64,000 nt of DNA, from positions 23,526,813 to 23,590,812 of the forward strand of contig CM028909.1 of the NCBI GenBank assembly GCA_016801845.1. The letters are read 5' to 3'. Positions within the stretch are counted from its first letter, which is position 1; the number at the start of each line of letters is the position of its first letter. Below, piece after piece: positions 63,932-64,000 of the stretch. This stretch comes from Polydactylus sextarius. Taxonomy: Eukaryota; Chordata; Actinopteri; Polynemidae. Under the pieces are notes generated by a model that worked only from the letters and a program-made list of their open reading frames with translations, did not search any database and was not told the origin of the DNA. Made by a program: the position numbers and the translations under genes.

Positions 63932-64000
63932 CTGCAGGCGGACAAAACAAAATTTCAGGATTTCTTCACGAAACCAACTTCAAATATGATGATTCTGACA

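Noticed and set aside
1..64000. CRISPR arrays, prophage, insertion sequences, operons, riboswitches.
   Set aside because: None seen; this is eukaryotic nuclear DNA, and its regularly spaced repeats are only microsatellites.

Overview
The window is vertebrate nuclear DNA, almost certainly from a spiny-rayed (percomorph-like) teleost. The genes are split into many small exons with GT..AG introns, and the encoded proteins are vertebrate families. The interspersed repeats look like common fish SINEs and MITEs. There are no bacterial operons, CRISPR arrays or phage genes. Because the genes are spliced, exon ends below were placed by hand from splice sites, reading phase and remembered family sequences.

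Layout, left to right: (1) 388-7459 (+), the 3' part of a SHP-type protein tyrosine phosphatase, best read as ptpn6 (SHP-1). It runs from the end of the second SH2 domain to the C-terminal tail; the N-terminal half lies left of the window. A 3' UTR that is probably spliced follows. (2) 14214-14918 (-), a single-coding-exon membrane RING E3 ligase of the RNF183/RNF223 type. (3) About 15-26.4 kb, a gene-free stretch with a diverged teleost repeat, a perfect hairpin and a possible enhancer. (4) 27261-40455 (-), dennd2c, 18 coding exons, 938 residues. (5) 40.5-45.9 kb, the 5' flank of dennd2c, with possible non-coding first exon and promoter sequence. (6) 45898-54823 (-), ampd1 (muscle AMP deaminase), 16 exons including an 18-base mini-exon. 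(7) 55-59.6 kb, mostly non-coding, with a fragment resembling PLAAT/LRAT acyltransferases and a fish repeat. (8) 59636-61158 (+), an N-terminal-type RASSF protein (RASSF7/8-like), interrupted by a one-base frame change in a run of ten A. (9) 63272-63931 (-), the last three exons of csde1 (UNR), which continues beyond the right edge.

The dennd2c-ampd1-csde1 order and orientation match human 1p13.2, with two differences. nras, which lies between AMPD1 and CSDE1 in human, is not in this interval and a RASSF gene is there instead. A ptpn6-like gene (human 12p13) lies on the dennd2c side. The genes do not form a pathway: they cover immune/cytokine signalling (ptpn6), ubiquitylation (RNF), Rab GEF trafficking (dennd2c), purine nucleotide metabolism in muscle (ampd1), Ras-association scaffolding (RASSF) and translational control (csde1).

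I found no convincing new multi-gene system. The items most worth checking are the ampd1 mini-exon, the RASSF frame break, the PLAAT-like fragment, the abutting 3' ends of the RASSF gene and csde1, and the missing nras.
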